A stretch of DNA of 6,385 nucleotides, from positions 1-6,385 of the forward strand of contig JALZWJ010000052.1 of assembly GCA_023300065.1 (NCBI GenBank). Direction: 5' to 3'. The notes under the pieces are model-generated. The model searched no databases. It was not told the origin of the DNA and was given only the letters and a program-made list of their open reading frames with translations. Of this stretch, positions 6,073 through 6,385 are shown one piece after another (within the stretch, counting starts at the first letter, position 1; each line of letters opens with the position of its first letter). Origin of the DNA: Akkermansiaceae bacterium. GTDB lineage: Bacteria; Verrucomicrobiota; Verrucomicrobiia; Verrucomicrobiales; Akkermansiaceae. Position numbers and translations under genes: made by a program.

Positions 6073-6087
6073 TCCGAGCTAGTCCGG
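6068..6087. repeat. Imperfect tandem 10-mer at the right edge of the IS remnant
   Basis: GCTAGTCCGA is followed directly by GCTAGTCCGG, two 10-bp copies differing in the last base. They sit between CCCCC (6058-6062) and GGGGG (6089-6093). The flanking C/G runs could close a stem that serves as a 3' structure for the minus-strand gene ending at 6113, or the block may be repair scar at the IS deletion edge. There is no T-run to confirm a terminator. Confidence 0.4.
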
Positions 6088-6112
6088 AGGGGGTGTTGGG
6101 AGTGATCATTCT

Positions 6113-6385
6113 CTATTCCTCCTCGATCCGGAAAAAGAGGCGGTCCTGGCCCTCTAAACCGACCAGTGGAAAGGTCACGGTAAGAAGGTTTCCGTCGTCG
6201 GGGATCTCGTCCTTTGAGTCATCGATGCTATCGTCTAGCTCATTGACCCAGTCGATCAGGTCGAGCGAGGATGTGGCAATGTAGGACAAAGCTCTAGATT
6301 TGTTCCATGTCAGGGTAACCGTGTTCGCTTCTAAGTTATATACAATATCAGTGATCGCTAATTCCCTGCTAGCTGAGGGGTCTGT
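6113..6385 (-). CDS. C-terminal 90 residues of a surface-type protein with the shared C-terminal module
   Basis: A minus-strand frame enters from the right edge and stops at TAG 6115-6113. The 90 visible residues read ELAITDIVYNLEANTVTLTW..., then YIATSSLDLIDWVNEL, an acidic stretch (DDSIDDSKDEIPDD) and the end LVGLEGQDRLFFRIEEE. This matches the last 80 residues of the FG-GAP protein block for block: I-T-x-I, then (V/I)-x-LTW, then Y-x-x-x-x-S-x-DLI-x-W, then (K/R)-LF-(I/F)-R-(V/I)-x-EE at the stop. It is therefore the terminal module of another, probably exported, protein whose main body lies outside the window. Nothing here shows what the rest of the protein does. It converges on the transposase remnant. 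Confidence 0.85.
   Translation of the reverse strand, partial: TDPSASRELAITDIVYNLEANTVTLTWNKSRALSYIATSSLDLIDWVNELDDSIDDSKDEIPDDGNLLTVTFPLVGLEGQDRLFFRIEEE

Noticed and set aside
6093..6284. 63-residue plus-strand Ser-rich frame
   Set aside because: It is antisense to the C-terminal module gene, which matches the FG-GAP protein tail.

Overview
The window most likely comes from a member of the Verrucomicrobiota, probably marine; Planctomycetota or Lentisphaerota are less likely alternatives. Three things point there: a large secreted FG-GAP propeller protein, two proteins ending in the C-terminal module common in that phylum (LTW...YxVxxSxDLxxW...LFxRxxEE), and a stretch that looks like a cut-off PEP-CTERM tail (GCLALIARRRK). 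This is judged from protein style alone, with no database search.

Layout. (1) Positions 1-1289, minus strand: a gene truncated by the window edge. It encodes a repeat protein of beta-helix type resembling the family that databases often label 'membrane-associated oxidoreductase'. It is visibly AT-richer than its neighbours. (2) Positions 1290-1585: non-coding, with a small palindrome, a GC-rich potentially structured stretch, and a stem-loop plus T-run that should end the next gene. (3) Positions 1586-3913, minus strand: a 775-residue secreted protein with a signal peptide, an N-terminal domain ending in YPLTIDP, seven FG-GAP-type repeats with an exact 64-residue period (a likely seven-bladed beta-propeller), and a C-terminal module. 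(4) Positions 3914-4165: a divergent intergenic region holding two inverted repeats. (5) Positions 4166-5701, plus strand: a 511-residue TPR-sulfotransferase with intact PAPS-binding motifs. (6) Positions 5702-6112: a scar region with two perfect hairpins, a short minus-strand PEP-CTERM-like tail, and a plus-strand remnant of an IS transposase helix-turn-helix protein, the last two meeting at a 12-bp palindrome. (7) Positions 6113-6385, minus strand: the C-terminal 90 residues of another protein carrying the same C-terminal module as the propeller protein.

How the parts relate. The propeller protein and the sulfotransferase are transcribed divergently and could share control from the palindromic sites between them, but no functional link is proven. 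The rest looks like an accessory region of surface-protein genes reshaped by mobile-element decay. I do not see a recognisable defence, biosynthetic or CRISPR system. The most notable items are the perfectly periodic propeller, the C-terminal module shared by two separate genes, and the fossil junction at about 5835.
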